DNA of 64,000 nucleotides from Thioclava pacifica DSM 10166 (GCF_000714535.1 NZ_AUND01000034.1:186001-250000); one strand, 5' to 3'; counted from the stretch's first letter, positions 15,520 through 24,884 are shown. The notes: a model not told the origin generated them from the sequence alone. Translations and numbers: made by a program.

Positions 15520-16653
15520 TCAGAACGGCAGGAGCGATTTCTTCGGCTTGAACTCGACGCCGCAGCTTTCGAAGAAGGCGCGGACCTCGGGGGTGAGCAT
15601 GCCCTTCCCGTTTGAATATTGCGGCAGATCGAAGCCGCCACCGGCATTGATTTCCACCACGACCGGCCCGGTCTCGGTGATCGCGATATCGGTCGACTGG
15701 TAGCGGATCGGAGCAAAGCTGCGCGCCGCGCGTTCGTTGATCTCGAGCACCTCCGACCAGAACGGCAGAATCATCCCCATGAGCCCGGCCTGATCGGGGT
15801 GATCTTCGAGGAACTCCACCTCGATCCCGCGCCGCGCGACCGTGCGGATCCGGCCGGTCTCGACGTCGATCGCGCAGGCGAGGTTGCCCGGACGCCAGAA
15901 CGCATCCGCGATATTGTCGCCCTGCGGCAGCTTGATCGCGGCCATCGGCACGCGCAGCCCGTCATCGGTGATCAGGTTCACCATGCGGATCGTCGCCAGC
16001 GCCGAGGCGAAGGGTTTCAGCGCGCTGTGGTTCTCGATCACCGGCTGAAGGATATAAGCATTCTGCGCCAGCGTTTGCGCCGCGAAATCCTCGTAGCTCA
16101 TCGGGTCATGGCCGGAGCAGGAGATCATTTCCGCGTCGGCCCTCTCGATGCGGAACGCGCCGAAGCTCACCATGCCGTCGTTGATTTTTCCGAAGAACTG
16201 CTGGCCCGGACGGGCAAGCAGGAAAGCGCGGAGTTCGTCAGCCGAGGTGATCCGTTCCCCGTCGCCGGGATAGATCCGTTGCGAGCTGTCGAGCACCGCT
16301 ACGATCTCAGGCACCGGCACGCCAGCCGCGCTCAGGAGCGTGGTCGCGACCGATTTGTCCTCGGCCGCGCTGTACCACCCGCGATTGTTCACCTTGTTGG
16401 CGATCGGCCAGTGAAGGTCGTTGGACAAAAACGCGGCCCGCTCTTGCGCCTGAAACCGCGCCTGATCGTAGAGACCGAAGCGCACGTATTCCACGAGGTT
16501 GATCCGCGTTTCCGATTTCGCCATCTGGCGGTAATCGCGCAGGACCTGAAGAACGGAGCGGCCGGACTTCTTCGCCGCATAAACGAGAAGATCCTGAGTG
16601 GAACTGTCGCGCGCGGCCGTGTAGTTGGTTTCATCGAGGGTAGCGAGGGACAT
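15520..16653 (-). CDS. Sugar-transfer-associated-type ATP-grasp ligase
   Basis: A 377-residue ATP-grasp enzyme resembling the 'sugar-transfer associated ATP-grasp'/alpha-L-glutamate-ligase-related group. An N-terminal 100 residues of helical, family-specific sequence precede the grasp fold. 'FFGKINDGMVSFGAF' (about 155-170) supplies the ATP-binding lysine and glycine-rich loop, and 'VVVEINAGGGFDLPQ' near the C-terminus gives the Glu/Asn magnesium ligands. Members couple a carboxylate to an amine through an acyl phosphate, and they occur in operons for cell-surface glycan or capsule modification. Here the only partner is the convergent Asn-synthetase-like gene. CGGAG precedes the start. The substrate is unknown. 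Confidence 0.75.
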   Translation of the reverse strand: MSLATLDETNYTAARDSSTQDLLVYAAKKSGRSVLQVLRDYRQMAKSETRINLVEYVRFGLYDQARFQAQERAAFLSNDLHWPIANKVNNRGWYSAAEDKSVATTLLSAAGVPVPEIVAVLDSSQRIYPGDGERITSADELRAFLLARPGQQFFGKINDGMVSFGAFRIERADAEMISCSGHDPMSYEDFAAQTLAQNAYILQPVIENHSALKPFASALATIRMVNLITDDGLRVPMAAIKLPQGDNIADAFWRPGNLACAIDVETGRIRTVARRGIEVEFLEDHPDQAGLMGMILPFWSEVLEINERAARSFAPIRYQSTDIAITETGPVVVEINAGGGFDLPQYSNGKGMLTPEVRAFFESCGVEFKPKKSLLPF

Positions 16654-16846
16654 GTCGGCTCCGATAGAAACAATCAGCTGGGTTTTCAGTTGATTTGATC
16701 CTAATGCGAAACACGGCAGAAATTGGGCGCGCCGGTGTCATTTTGCCGTTTGACCGTCTCAATTCGCGCAGGCGTGACCGGTTTGTCATGTGCCCGATGG
16801 ACCGGAATCGGTTTTTGCGATTACGCTGGGTCAAAGGAGACCCGTC

Positions 16847-17662
16847 ATGTTCCGTGCTTTCCTCGCCCTGACGCTCGCCCTGTTCGCGCCGCTGCCAACG
16901 CTCGCGCAAAGCCCGCGCATCAGTCATTGCATCGCGATCGCGCAATCCGCCCCTGGGATCGAATACCTGCACAAGGCCAGTTGGACGGATCCCGTCCCCG
17001 AGCAATCGGTGCGACTGCATTACATCGACCACTCGATGGTGCTGCTTCAGACCGAGGGCGGGATCTCCGTGATCACCGATTACAATGGCTGGGTCGGCGG
17101 ATCGCGCTTTGCGCCCGATTACGTCACGATGAACCACGCCCATTCGAGCCATATGAGCGAGGATGTTCCCGAAGGGACGGTGGCGTTGAAGGGTTGGTCG
17201 GACCAATTCGGCATCGCCGCCGAGCATTACCTCGATCTTGGCGAGCTGCTGATCCGCAATGTGCCGACCGCGATCCGCAGCTTTGGCGGGGTCGAAGAGA
17301 ACGGCAATTCGATCTTCGTTTTCGAGGTCGCGGGGCTTTGTATTGGCCATCTCGGGCACCTCCATCACGAACCGAATGCCGCGCAATACGCGGCACTCGG
17401 GCGGCTCGATGTTGTGATGGCCGCTGTGGACGGGTCGATGACGGTCGATCAGCCGACGATGATCCGTATCCTCGACCGGCTGCGCTCACGCGTCGTGATC
17501 CCGGTCCACTGGTTCGGTGAGCCGACCTTGCAAAGCTTCCTCGACGGGATGCGCGGCACGTTCGAGATCGAGCGCCCCTTGTCGAGCGATCTCGTCGTGT
17601 CGTTGAAGACACTGCCGCGTCAGCCGACGGTGGTGGTGCTGGAACCGGAACGGCTGCGCTGA
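16847..17662 (+). CDS. Exported metallo-beta-lactamase-fold hydrolase
   Basis: A 271-residue protein with a signal peptide (residues 1-20, cleavage after LAQS region). The metallo-beta-lactamase fold is suggested by 'MNHAHSSHMSED' around residue 94, which stands where HxHxDH normally lies, 'CIGHLGHLHHEP' near 166, and a C-terminal 'VVIPVHWFGEPT'. The metal motif is atypical: HAHSSH instead of HxHxDH, with Ser in place of the usual Asp, as in UlaG/YtnP-type 'beta-lactamase superfamily domain' proteins. The start at 16847 has AAAGGAGA upstream. The substrate is unknown; periplasmic location is inferred. Confidence 0.7.
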   Translation: MFRAFLALTLALFAPLPTLAQSPRISHCIAIAQSAPGIEYLHKASWTDPVPEQSVRLHYIDHSMVLLQTEGGISVITDYNGWVGGSRFAPDYVTMNHAHSSHMSEDVPEGTVALKGWSDQFGIAAEHYLDLGELLIRNVPTAIRSFGGVEENGNSIFVFEVAGLCIGHLGHLHHEPNAAQYAALGRLDVVMAAVDGSMTVDQPTMIRILDRLRSRVVIPVHWFGEPTLQSFLDGMRGTFEIERPLSSDLVVSLKTLPRQPTVVVLEPERLR

Positions 17663-17665
17663 GAG

Positions 17666-18214
17666 CTACCAGATTTCCGGACGCGCAAAGGCCGCCACGC
17701 AATGCGCTTCGCCCTTGAGCGGCTCCAGCGCGGCTGAGCTCAGCGATTGCCCAAGCCAGCCCTGCGGCATCGACAAATCATAGGGCGCTGCGGCGATTGC
17801 CTCGGTGATTGGTGAAAATCCGACCCGCCTGTAAAAAGCCGGATCGCCATAGGTCAGGACGACATCGACGCCTGCGGATCGCAACGCTTCGAGCGCATGG
17901 TGGATGAGCGCCTGCCCGATCCCTTCGCCTTGTCGATCCGCATGCACCGCCATCGGAGATAGCAAAAACACGGTGCGCAGGTCTTCCGAATAAAGAAGCC
18001 GGGAGAAACAGACCGCACCGACGAGTTCACGCCCATCGAGCGCACAGAATACATGGAGATCGTCCTGCGAGGTCGTGTCTAGGATCGCGCGCACGAGATC
18101 GCCGAGAAGCCGACCCTCCTCAGTACCTTCCGAGGCTGTAAAAACCTGCTCGAACAGGGTCACGAAGGCGTTGTCGTCCACACCCCTGCCCGTTTGGAAA
18201 ATCACTTGCCCCAA
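17666..18214 (-). CDS. GNAT-family N-acetyltransferase
   Basis: A protein of about 182 residues with the Gcn5-related acetyltransferase fold. The acetyl-CoA loop is 'VHADRQGEGIGQALIHHAL' (pattern RxGxGIG), preceded by the beta-4 strand 'LSPMAV', and 'YRRVGFSPI' near the C-terminus is the usual beta-7 motif. The start is uncertain. An in-frame ATG at 18250 lies inside the holC gene; TTG 18214 is preferred because GGAGAG is 8 bases upstream and holC ends just before it; GTG 18205 is also possible. It is likely co-transcribed with holC and pepA. The acceptor substrate is unknown. Confidence 0.75.
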   Translation of the reverse strand: MGQVIFQTGRGVDDNAFVTLFEQVFTASEGTEEGRLLGDLVRAILDTTSQDDLHVFCALDGRELVGAVCFSRLLYSEDLRTVFLLSPMAVHADRQGEGIGQALIHHALEALRSAGVDVVLTYGDPAFYRRVGFSPITEAIAAAPYDLSMPQGWLGQSLSSAALEPLKGEAHCVAAFARPEIW

Positions 18215-18218
18215 TCGC

Positions 18219-18674
18219 TCAACTCTCCGCCTTCTTTTCCCAGCGGCCACCTTCCTCGGACCAGTAGATCGCCTTCGCCCCGGCTCCGGTCAGTGCTTTC
18301 CACTGGCCGCGCGCGTGGTTCACAGCGCCGGGATCATTACCGTCGAAGAGGATCCAGACCCGTTCATGCGCGTCGGTTTCCTCTGCGGCCACCTCGGCCC
18401 CGTCCACGGCCATCATCGCTTGGCGTCCATCGCCAGCGGGCCTGGTGCTGAGCAGGATCGGCTGCAGCGCGTCATGCGGCCCGCCTGCGAGCCCATGCGG
18501 CAGAAAGCTTTCATCGCCCATCAGCCAGAGCTTCTGGTCGAGCCAGTCGAGCCGGTCGGGGCTGTTGCCACGCAACTCCACCTTCCAGCCCTGCTCAAGC
18601 GCGCGCGACGAGAGGTTCATAACCACTTCCTCGAGGCTCGACCGGGTCAGATGGTAGAAATTGACTTGCCCCAT
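18219..18674 (-). CDS. holC: DNA polymerase III subunit chi
   Basis: A 151-residue protein with the HolC signature: an N-terminal 'VNFYHLTRSSLEEVV' strand-helix, 'ALEQGWKVELRG', 'LWLMGDESFLPHG', and a later 'ERVWILFDGNDPGAV' block. Chi links the clamp loader to single-stranded DNA-binding protein at the fork. It lies 14 bases downstream of pepA on the same strand, the common pepA-holC order in proteobacteria. Confidence 0.93.
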   Translation of the reverse strand: MGQVNFYHLTRSSLEEVVMNLSSRALEQGWKVELRGNSPDRLDWLDQKLWLMGDESFLPHGLAGGPHDALQPILLSTRPAGDGRQAMMAVDGAEVAAEETDAHERVWILFDGNDPGAVNHARGQWKALTGAGAKAIYWSEEGGRWEKKAES

Positions 18675-18688
18675 CTCGGGCCCCCGTC

Positions 18689-20158
18689 TCAGGCTTCGAA
18701 CTTGTCACGGATCAGCCGGTCGAGCGTACGCACGCCCCAGCCGGTCGGGCCTTTCGGCGCGAGCGTGGTCTCCGAAGGCGGCAGCGCCACGCCCGCGATA
18801 TCGATATGGCACCACGGCACCTCGGGTTTCACGAAGCGCTTGAGGAAGGCCGCGGCGGTGATCGAGCCGCCCCAACGACCGCCGACATTCTTCATATCCG
18901 CCAGCCGCGACTTGATCAGCTTGTCGTAGGCGGGCTGGAGCGGCATGTGCCAGGCGCCCTCGCCCTCGACCTTCGCCGCATCAAGAATGTCCGCTACGAG
19001 TTTGTCGTCATTGGCAAAAAGTCCCGCATTCTCATGTCCGAGTGCGACGATGATCGCGCCGGTCAGCGTGGCGAGGTTCACCATCGCCTTGGGCTGGAAC
19101 CGGTCCTGCGCATACCATAGCACATCGGCCAGCACGAGGCGGCCTTCGGCATCGGTATTGATTACCTCGATCGTATCGCCCTTCATCGAGGTCACGATAT
19201 CGCCGGGGCGCTGAGCCTTGCCGTCGGGCATATTCTCGACGAGCCCCACCAGCCCCACGACATTCGCCTTGGCCTTGCGCAGTGCCAGCGTGCGCATCAC
19301 GCCCGCCACAACGCCCGCGCCGCCCATATCCATCGTCATCTCTTCCATGCCCGCACCGGGCTTGAGCGAAATCCCCCCGGTATCGAAGACGACGCCCTTG
19401 CCGACCAGCGCGAACGGCGCCTCGTCCTTCGCGCCGCCGTTCCATTGCATGACGACGAGTTTCGACGGCATCTCCGAGCCCTGACCGACGCCCAGCAGCG
19501 CGCCCATTCCGAGCTTCTTCATGTCCTCTTCTTCGAGGATTTCCACGTCGAGGCCCAATTCGTGCATCGCCGCGAGGCGCGCGGCGAAATCGTCCGTGGT
19601 CAGAATGTTGGTGGGCTCGTTCACCAGGTCGCGGGTGAAGAATACGCCCTCGGCCAGTGCTGCGTGCGGAGCGGCCGCCGCGGCGACCTCCTCGGGTTTG
19701 GCGACCATGATCGTAACCGGGCCGTAACCCTTCTTGTCTTCGCCGGTATGGTAGTCGAACCGGTACGCGCGCAGTGCAAGACCAAGAGAGAGATCCGCCG
19801 CGCGCGGATGCCCCTGCGCGACGACGAGTGCGCCTTCCGAGCCCAGCTTTGCGCCGATCGCAGCACCTGCCTTGCGCGCCTCATCGGCGGTGGATTTGCG
19901 ATCGAGTCGCACCACCTGCACCGCCTGCGCTTCGATCCCGGCAGGCCAGCTCAGCTCCATCGCATCCCCCTGCCCCAGCCCGTTGAACGCCTCCGAGCCG
20001 ACCGCGCGGCTCAAAGCGCCCTTCATCGCCCGGTCGAGCTTGCGCCCCGCCGGACCGAGCTTGCCATCCCCGCCCACGATCAGAGCGATCCGCCCGGTTT
20101 GGGTGGCGAACACTTCGGGATCGGTTTCCTTGAAGGCGATGGCGACAGGTTGGGTCAT
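18689..20158 (-). CDS. pepA: Leucyl aminopeptidase (cytosol aminopeptidase)
   Basis: A 489-residue M17 aminopeptidase that removes N-terminal leucine and other residues, with two metal ions per subunit. The signature NTDAEGRL is at 334-341; 'GKGVVFDTGGISLKP' (about 253-267) and 'MDMGGAG' supply the other metal ligands and the active-site lysine region. The N-terminal macro-like domain occupies about 1-160. AAGGGAGA precedes the ATG. It is the first gene of a pepA-holC-GNAT unit divergent from lptF. Some PepA proteins also bind DNA at recombination sites; nothing here shows that. Confidence 0.95.
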   Translation of the reverse strand: MTQPVAIAFKETDPEVFATQTGRIALIVGGDGKLGPAGRKLDRAMKGALSRAVGSEAFNGLGQGDAMELSWPAGIEAQAVQVVRLDRKSTADEARKAGAAIGAKLGSEGALVVAQGHPRAADLSLGLALRAYRFDYHTGEDKKGYGPVTIMVAKPEEVAAAAAPHAALAEGVFFTRDLVNEPTNILTTDDFAARLAAMHELGLDVEILEEEDMKKLGMGALLGVGQGSEMPSKLVVMQWNGGAKDEAPFALVGKGVVFDTGGISLKPGAGMEEMTMDMGGAGVVAGVMRTLALRKAKANVVGLVGLVENMPDGKAQRPGDIVTSMKGDTIEVINTDAEGRLVLADVLWYAQDRFQPKAMVNLATLTGAIIVALGHENAGLFANDDKLVADILDAAKVEGEGAWHMPLQPAYDKLIKSRLADMKNVGGRWGGSITAAAFLKRFVKPEVPWCHIDIAGVALPPSETTLAPKGPTGWGVRTLDRLIRDKFEA

Positions 20159-20281
20159 GGAGCTCTCCCTTGGCGGGCCGAACCGGTGCGTTTTGCACTC
20201 TGGAGGCGCCCGCGATTGGCATCAAATTGCGCGCGAGCCTAACGGGGCGCCCGGAAAATGAAAAGCGCTCCGAACGTGGTC

Positions 20282-20310
20282 TTCCCTCACCCGATCCGAC
20301 AGGCTAGAGA
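20282..20310 (+). promoter_or_regulatory. Possible promoter of the lpt operon
   Basis: TTCCCT (20282-20287) and TAGAGA (20305-20310) with 17-bp spacing lie about 33 bases upstream of the lptF start. The -35 is a weak match. Confidence 0.3.
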
Positions 20311-20342
20311 GAGGGGAAACCTCCGGGGGGATGGGAAGACAA

Positions 20343-21467
20343 GTGACGCGGCTGGACAGATATGTCTTGTCAAAGCTGATGGCTCTGTTCGGGTTCTTCG
20401 CGCTCGTGCTGGTGTCGGTCTATTGGGTGAACCGGGCTGTGTTGATGTTCGACAGCCTGATCTCGGATGGGCAGACGGCAGCGGTCGTTCTGGAATTCAC
20501 CGCCCTCACCTTGCCTTACGTGATCCGCATCGTGCTGCCGGTCGCGGCCTTCGCGGCCACGATCTACGCGGTCAACCGGCTCGATCAGGACAGTGAGCTT
20601 GTCGTGATGCGCGCAACCGGAACCTCGAACTGGCGGCTGGGGCGGCCGGTGCTGGTCTTCGGGCTGATCGTGTCGCTGATGATGGCGGTTCTGGTGAATT
20701 TCCTCGTGCCCGCGGCCAAGGCCCGGCTGGCCGATCGCCAGCAGCAGGTGTCGCAGAACATGACGGCGAAATTCCTTACCGAGGGCACCTTCCAGCATCC
20801 GGCGAGCGGCATCACGATCTATATCCGGCGCATCTCGGATCTGGGTGAGCTTTACGATGTGTTCCTCTCGGATCGCCGCAACCCGAAGGCGCATACGATC
20901 TACACCTCGGAAAAAGCCCTGATCGTGAAGACCGAAACCGGACCGAAGCTGATCATGTTCGAGGGTATGGCCGAAACGCTGCGCCCCGACACGGGTCGAC
21001 TCGACGTGACGCGGTTTTCCAATTTCACCTATGACATCGGCAGTTTCCTGAGCGGTGGCAAGGCCCGCAAGCCGAGCCTAGAAGAGATGATGACGCCCGA
21101 GCTGATCAAGGGTGGCGCGGCCATTGCGGCGCTTGGCGAAGGCGTGGAACCACGCGTCAGGCTCGAACTGGCGCGGCGCATCGCTCAGCCGCTGCTCGCA
21201 CCGATTGCAGCGCTGATCGGGTTTGCCGCGCTGATGATGGGAACGTTTTCACGGTTCGGGATGTGGCGTCAGATGACGCTCGCGATCGGCGGACTGATCT
21301 TCGTGCAGGTCTTGCAAAACGCGGCCGAAAGCGCGGCCAACCGTGACCCGACGCTCTGGCCCTTGCTTTACGTGCCCGCGGTGGGTGGCGCGGTGATCGC
21401 GCTCTTCATGCTCTGGTGGTCAGGGCGACCCCGGCGCGTCCGGACGCTACGGGAGGGCGCGGCATGA
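20343..21467 (+). CDS. lptF: LPS export ABC transporter permease LptF
   Basis: A 374-residue inner-membrane permease of the LptB2FG complex, which extracts lipopolysaccharide from the inner membrane. It has the YjgP/YjgQ layout: two or three N-terminal helices, a large periplasmic beta-jellyroll (about residues 110-270), and three C-terminal helices. The start is taken as GTG 20343 (VTRLDRYVL, family-like N-terminus, GGGAAG six bases upstream); ATG 20331 is an alternative. It overlaps lptG by four bases. Confidence 0.9.
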   Translation: MTRLDRYVLSKLMALFGFFALVLVSVYWVNRAVLMFDSLISDGQTAAVVLEFTALTLPYVIRIVLPVAAFAATIYAVNRLDQDSELVVMRATGTSNWRLGRPVLVFGLIVSLMMAVLVNFLVPAAKARLADRQQQVSQNMTAKFLTEGTFQHPASGITIYIRRISDLGELYDVFLSDRRNPKAHTIYTSEKALIVKTETGPKLIMFEGMAETLRPDTGRLDVTRFSNFTYDIGSFLSGGKARKPSLEEMMTPELIKGGAAIAALGEGVEPRVRLELARRIAQPLLAPIAALIGFAALMMGTFSRFGMWRQMTLAIGGLIFVQVLQNAAESAANRDPTLWPLLYVPAVGGAVIALFMLWWSGRPRRVRTLREGAA

Positions 21468-22582
21468 CCATCGCGCTCTACCTCGCCCGGCGCTTCGCCA
21501 AGAGCTTCCTTGTCGTTGCCGGCAGCTTCTGGGGAATTCTTTTCCTGATCGATATCGTCGAGGAAATCCGCCGCTTTTCCGACGAGGGTCTGACGCTGGT
21601 GCAGCTTGCCGTGCTCTCGGCGCTCAACATTCCCTCCACCGTCTACAACATCCTGCCGTTGATCGTGATGCTCTCGGCGGTGGCGCTGTTCATCGCGCTC
21701 GCGCGCAGCTCCGAGCTGGTGGTGATCCGCGCGGCGGGCCGCTCGGCCTTGCGGATGCTCGCCGCCCCCTTGGGGGTCGCGCTGATCCTTGGGCTTCTTG
21801 CGCTCTTCGTCGGCAATCCACTCGTCTCGGCCACCTCGAAACGCTATGAGAGCCTCGTCGACCACTACACGTCGGGCGGCAATTCCACCGTCTCGATCGG
21901 GCGTGAGGGCGTCTGGATGCGTCAGAGCGCGGGCTTGGGCTCGGATGGCAAATCGCTCGCCCAAGCCGTGATCCATGCCGAAAGCGCCAATGGCGATGCG
22001 ACCACACTGCGCGACGTGACCTTTCTGATTTTCGACCCCGAGCGCGGTCCCGTGCGCCGGATCGACGCGAAAAAGGCCGTTCTGGAACCCGGTCAATGGG
22101 TGCTGACGGATGCGAAGGACTGGGCGCTGGGCGCCTCGACTAATCCCGAGCGGGACGCCAAGGCAGTCGCAAGCCTCACGCTGCCTTCGGATCTGACGGT
22201 GGCGCGTATCCGTGACAGTTTCGGCAAGCCCTCCTCCGTGCCGATCTGGCAATTGCCCGGTTTCATCGCCTCCCTCGAAGAGGCGGGTTTCTCGGCGCGC
22301 CGCCATATCATGTGGTTCCAGATGGAGCTGGCGCTACCGGTACTGCTGGTGGCGATGGTGATGATCGCGGCAAGCTTCACGATGGATCATGCGCGCTTCG
22401 GCGGCACGGGGACGAAAGTTCTTTTGGCTCTGGCTGCCGGTCTGGGCTTGTTCTTCCTGCGCAATATCGCGCAAGTTCTGGGCGACAACGGACAGATTCC
22501 GATCCTGCTGGCGGCCTGGGCGCCGCCGGTGATCGGATTGATGCTGCCGCTCGCGCGGCTCTTGCACCGGGAGGATGGTTGA
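21464..22582 (+). CDS. lptG: LPS export ABC transporter permease LptG
   Basis: A 372-residue partner of LptF with the same helix/jellyroll/helix layout. 'LYLARRFAKSFLVV' opens the first helix and 'SSELVVIRAAGRS' is the cytoplasmic coupling helix that contacts the LptB ATPase; LptF has the matching 'SELVVMRATGTS'. The stop TGA overlaps the lptD start (TGATG at 22580-22584). lptB is not in the window. Confidence 0.92.
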   Translation: MTIALYLARRFAKSFLVVAGSFWGILFLIDIVEEIRRFSDEGLTLVQLAVLSALNIPSTVYNILPLIVMLSAVALFIALARSSELVVIRAAGRSALRMLAAPLGVALILGLLALFVGNPLVSATSKRYESLVDHYTSGGNSTVSIGREGVWMRQSAGLGSDGKSLAQAVIHAESANGDATTLRDVTFLIFDPERGPVRRIDAKKAVLEPGQWVLTDAKDWALGASTNPERDAKAVASLTLPSDLTVARIRDSFGKPSSVPIWQLPGFIASLEEAGFSARRHIMWFQMELALPVLLVAMVMIAASFTMDHARFGGTGTKVLLALAAGLGLFFLRNIAQVLGDNGQIPILLAAWAPPVIGLMLPLARLLHREDG

Positions 22583-24819
22583 TGCGGCGGCGGTTGCGCT
22601 CTGAGCCCTGGGCTGGGCGTGTCAGTGCCTTGGCGCTGGCCTGCGTGCTCGGGCTTGTCGGGTTTGATCCCGCCCCCGCGCAGGTCACCGAAACAACGGC
22701 CGCCCAGGACGTGGCGGATCCTAACGCGATTCCCGCAAGCGAGGAGCTTGCGACGCTGCTGGCCAATCGGGTGCGCATCGAGGACGGCGGCAAGCTGGTC
22801 GCCGAGGGCAATGTCGAGGTTTTCTACAAATCGAACCGGCTTTCCGCGACGCGGGTGATCTACGACCAGAAGGAAGACAAGCTCTATCTCGACGGTCCGA
22901 TCCGGCTGGTGCAGCCGGGACAATCGAGCGCGGTGATCCTCGCCTCCTCGGCCGAACTGTCGACCGATCTGCAAAACGGGTTGCTGCTGAGCGCACGAAT
23001 GGTGATGGCGCGCGAATTGCAGCTGGCGGCCGCGAAGATCGAACGGCGCGACGGGCGACTGACCGTGATGGACAAGGTCGTCGCCTCCTCCTGCCAGGTC
23101 TGCGCAACGAACCCGACCCCGCTTTGGGAGATCCGCGCGAGCCGCGTGATCCATGACGCACAGACCCGCCAGATCGTCTTTCGCGATGCGCAACTGCGCG
23201 CAATGGGCGTGCCGATTGCCTATATTCCGCGTCTGCGCATGCCGGAACCGGGCGTCAAGCGCATGTCGGGCTTCCTTCAACCCGAGTTTCGGACCACCAC
23301 CGGCCTCGGCCCCGGCCTCAAGCTCCCGTATTTCCTGGCGCTCGGGCCCAGCCGTGACCTGACGATCACGCCTTACGTGGCCGCTTCGCGCACCCGCACG
23401 CTCGAACTGCGGTATCGGCAGGCCTTCGATTGGGGCAAGATGGAATGGTCGGGCGCACTGAGCAAAGACGATATCATCGCCGACAAGACCCGCGGCTATC
23501 TCTTTGCCGATCTCGAGGCGCAATTGCCCCGCGATTTCAAACTGACCGCGCAGCTGCGACTGGTGAGCGATCGCTCCTACCTGCTCAATTACGGCATCTC
23601 CGACGAGGATCGTCTCTGGTCGGGCGTCACGCTGGAACGGATCCGCGCCGACGAAATGATCTGGGCGCGCTTCGGCAACACCCATTCGATCCGCGATGGC
23701 GAGAGCAATGCGACGCAGCCGATGCTGAGCGGCACCGCAGAATGGGTAAAGCGGTTCGAGCCGGCGGCGCTCGGCGGGATCGCCACGCTGCGGCTTTCGA
23801 CGCTCGGCAGCCGGCGCGCGGCCTCGAGCGTGCTCGATACCGATGGCGATGGCATCCCGGACGGGCGTGATGTGCTGCGCGGCTCGCTCACCGCCGACTG
23901 GCGGCGCAACTGGCTTTTCGGACCGGGGATGCTCGGCTCGATCGAGGCGCAGTTTGCAGGCGATATCATCGAGACCAACGACGATCCCGCTTATCCGCAA
24001 ACCGTGCTGCGCGGACAGCCGACGCTTGCGGCCGAGCTGCGCTGGCCCTGGGTGAAGACGAGCGGGCGCGCCGCCTACGTGATCGAGCCGATCGCGCAGG
24101 TCGTCTGGGCGCCGAACCGATTGAGCGCCTCGCCCAACGAGGACAGCCAGTTGCCCGAATTCGACGAAGGCAACCTGTTCTCGCTTACCCGCTTTCCCGG
24201 CGAGGATCTGCGCGAGACGGGGTTGCGCGCCAATCTTGGTCTGAGCTGGACCCGTTATGACAGCTCGGGTTGGTCGCTGGGCATCGCGGCGGGGCGTGTC
24301 TTTCGCCAGCGCGATCTTGACCAGTTCACCCCCGGCACCGGTCTCGCCGGAATTCGTTCGGATTGGCTTCTCTCGACCCATCTGAGCACCGCGAACGGGT
24401 TGACGCTCTCGAACCGGGCGCTGTTCGACGACACGCTCACAATGTCGCGAGACGAGTTGCGCCTCGCCTGGGCAACGGATCGGTACGATATCGCTGCGGG
24501 TTATCTTTGGCTCGAGGCAAACCCCGCCGAGGGGCGCGACACCGACATGTCCGAACTGATGCTCGATACCGGCTGGAATTGGGGCAATGGCTGGTCGGGT
24601 ACATTCGGCACCCGCTACGACTTCACCGCAGAGCGTGCGGCCAAGGCCAACCTCGGCCTGCGCTACACCAATGAATGCCTCGCGGTTGATCTTTCCCTCT
24701 CGCGCCGCTTCACTTCCTCTACTAGTGTAAGCCCCGAGACCGCATTCGGACTCTCGGTCCAGTTGGTTGGCTTCGGGGCGGGCGACGGCGGTCCGGTGCG
24801 CCAGACCTGCGGACGCTGA
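22582..24819 (+). CDS. lptD: LPS-assembly outer-membrane protein LptD
   Basis: A 745-residue outer-membrane beta-barrel that inserts LPS in the outer leaflet together with LptE. A signal peptide occupies about residues 1-34 (cleavage near APAQ). The next part is an OstA/LptA-like jellyroll ('NRVRIEDGGKLVAEGNVEVFYKS' and 'ATRVIYDQKEDKLYLDGPIRL'), followed from about residue 230 by the LptD barrel domain. Cys-x-x-Cys at 'SSCQVCATNPTP' (about 170-175) is conserved in many LptD proteins. A DxDxDGxxD calcium-loop-like sequence (DTDGDGIPDGRD, near 420) lies in a barrel loop. Its location directly after lptG and before surA, its assembly chaperone, fits. Confidence 0.92.
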   Translation: MRRRLRSEPWAGRVSALALACVLGLVGFDPAPAQVTETTAAQDVADPNAIPASEELATLLANRVRIEDGGKLVAEGNVEVFYKSNRLSATRVIYDQKEDKLYLDGPIRLVQPGQSSAVILASSAELSTDLQNGLLLSARMVMARELQLAAAKIERRDGRLTVMDKVVASSCQVCATNPTPLWEIRASRVIHDAQTRQIVFRDAQLRAMGVPIAYIPRLRMPEPGVKRMSGFLQPEFRTTTGLGPGLKLPYFLALGPSRDLTITPYVAASRTRTLELRYRQAFDWGKMEWSGALSKDDIIADKTRGYLFADLEAQLPRDFKLTAQLRLVSDRSYLLNYGISDEDRLWSGVTLERIRADEMIWARFGNTHSIRDGESNATQPMLSGTAEWVKRFEPAALGGIATLRLSTLGSRRAASSVLDTDGDGIPDGRDVLRGSLTADWRRNWLFGPGMLGSIEAQFAGDIIETNDDPAYPQTVLRGQPTLAAELRWPWVKTSGRAAYVIEPIAQVVWAPNRLSASPNEDSQLPEFDEGNLFSLTRFPGEDLRETGLRANLGLSWTRYDSSGWSLGIAAGRVFRQRDLDQFTPGTGLAGIRSDWLLSTHLSTANGLTLSNRALFDDTLTMSRDELRLAWATDRYDIAAGYLWLEANPAEGRDTDMSELMLDTGWNWGNGWSGTFGTRYDFTAERAAKANLGLRYTNECLAVDLSLSRRFTSSTSVSPETAFGLSVQLVGFGAGDGGPVRQTCGR

Positions 24820-24884
24820 GGCGAACGAGAAGACAACAGGCCGGCCAGGCCGCGAATGAACGAGACGAAACGGACAGGCACGCG

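Noticed and set aside
18219-18250. ATG 18250 as start of the GNAT gene
   Set aside because: It would overlap holC by 32 bases and has no ribosome-binding site; TTG 18214 after GGAGAG fits better.
22387-24381. 664-codon open frame on the minus strand opposite lptD
   Set aside because: It is a shadow of the GC-rich lptD codons: composition is Arg/Ala/Gly/His-rich, there is no family motif and no ribosome-binding site, and lptD is unambiguous.
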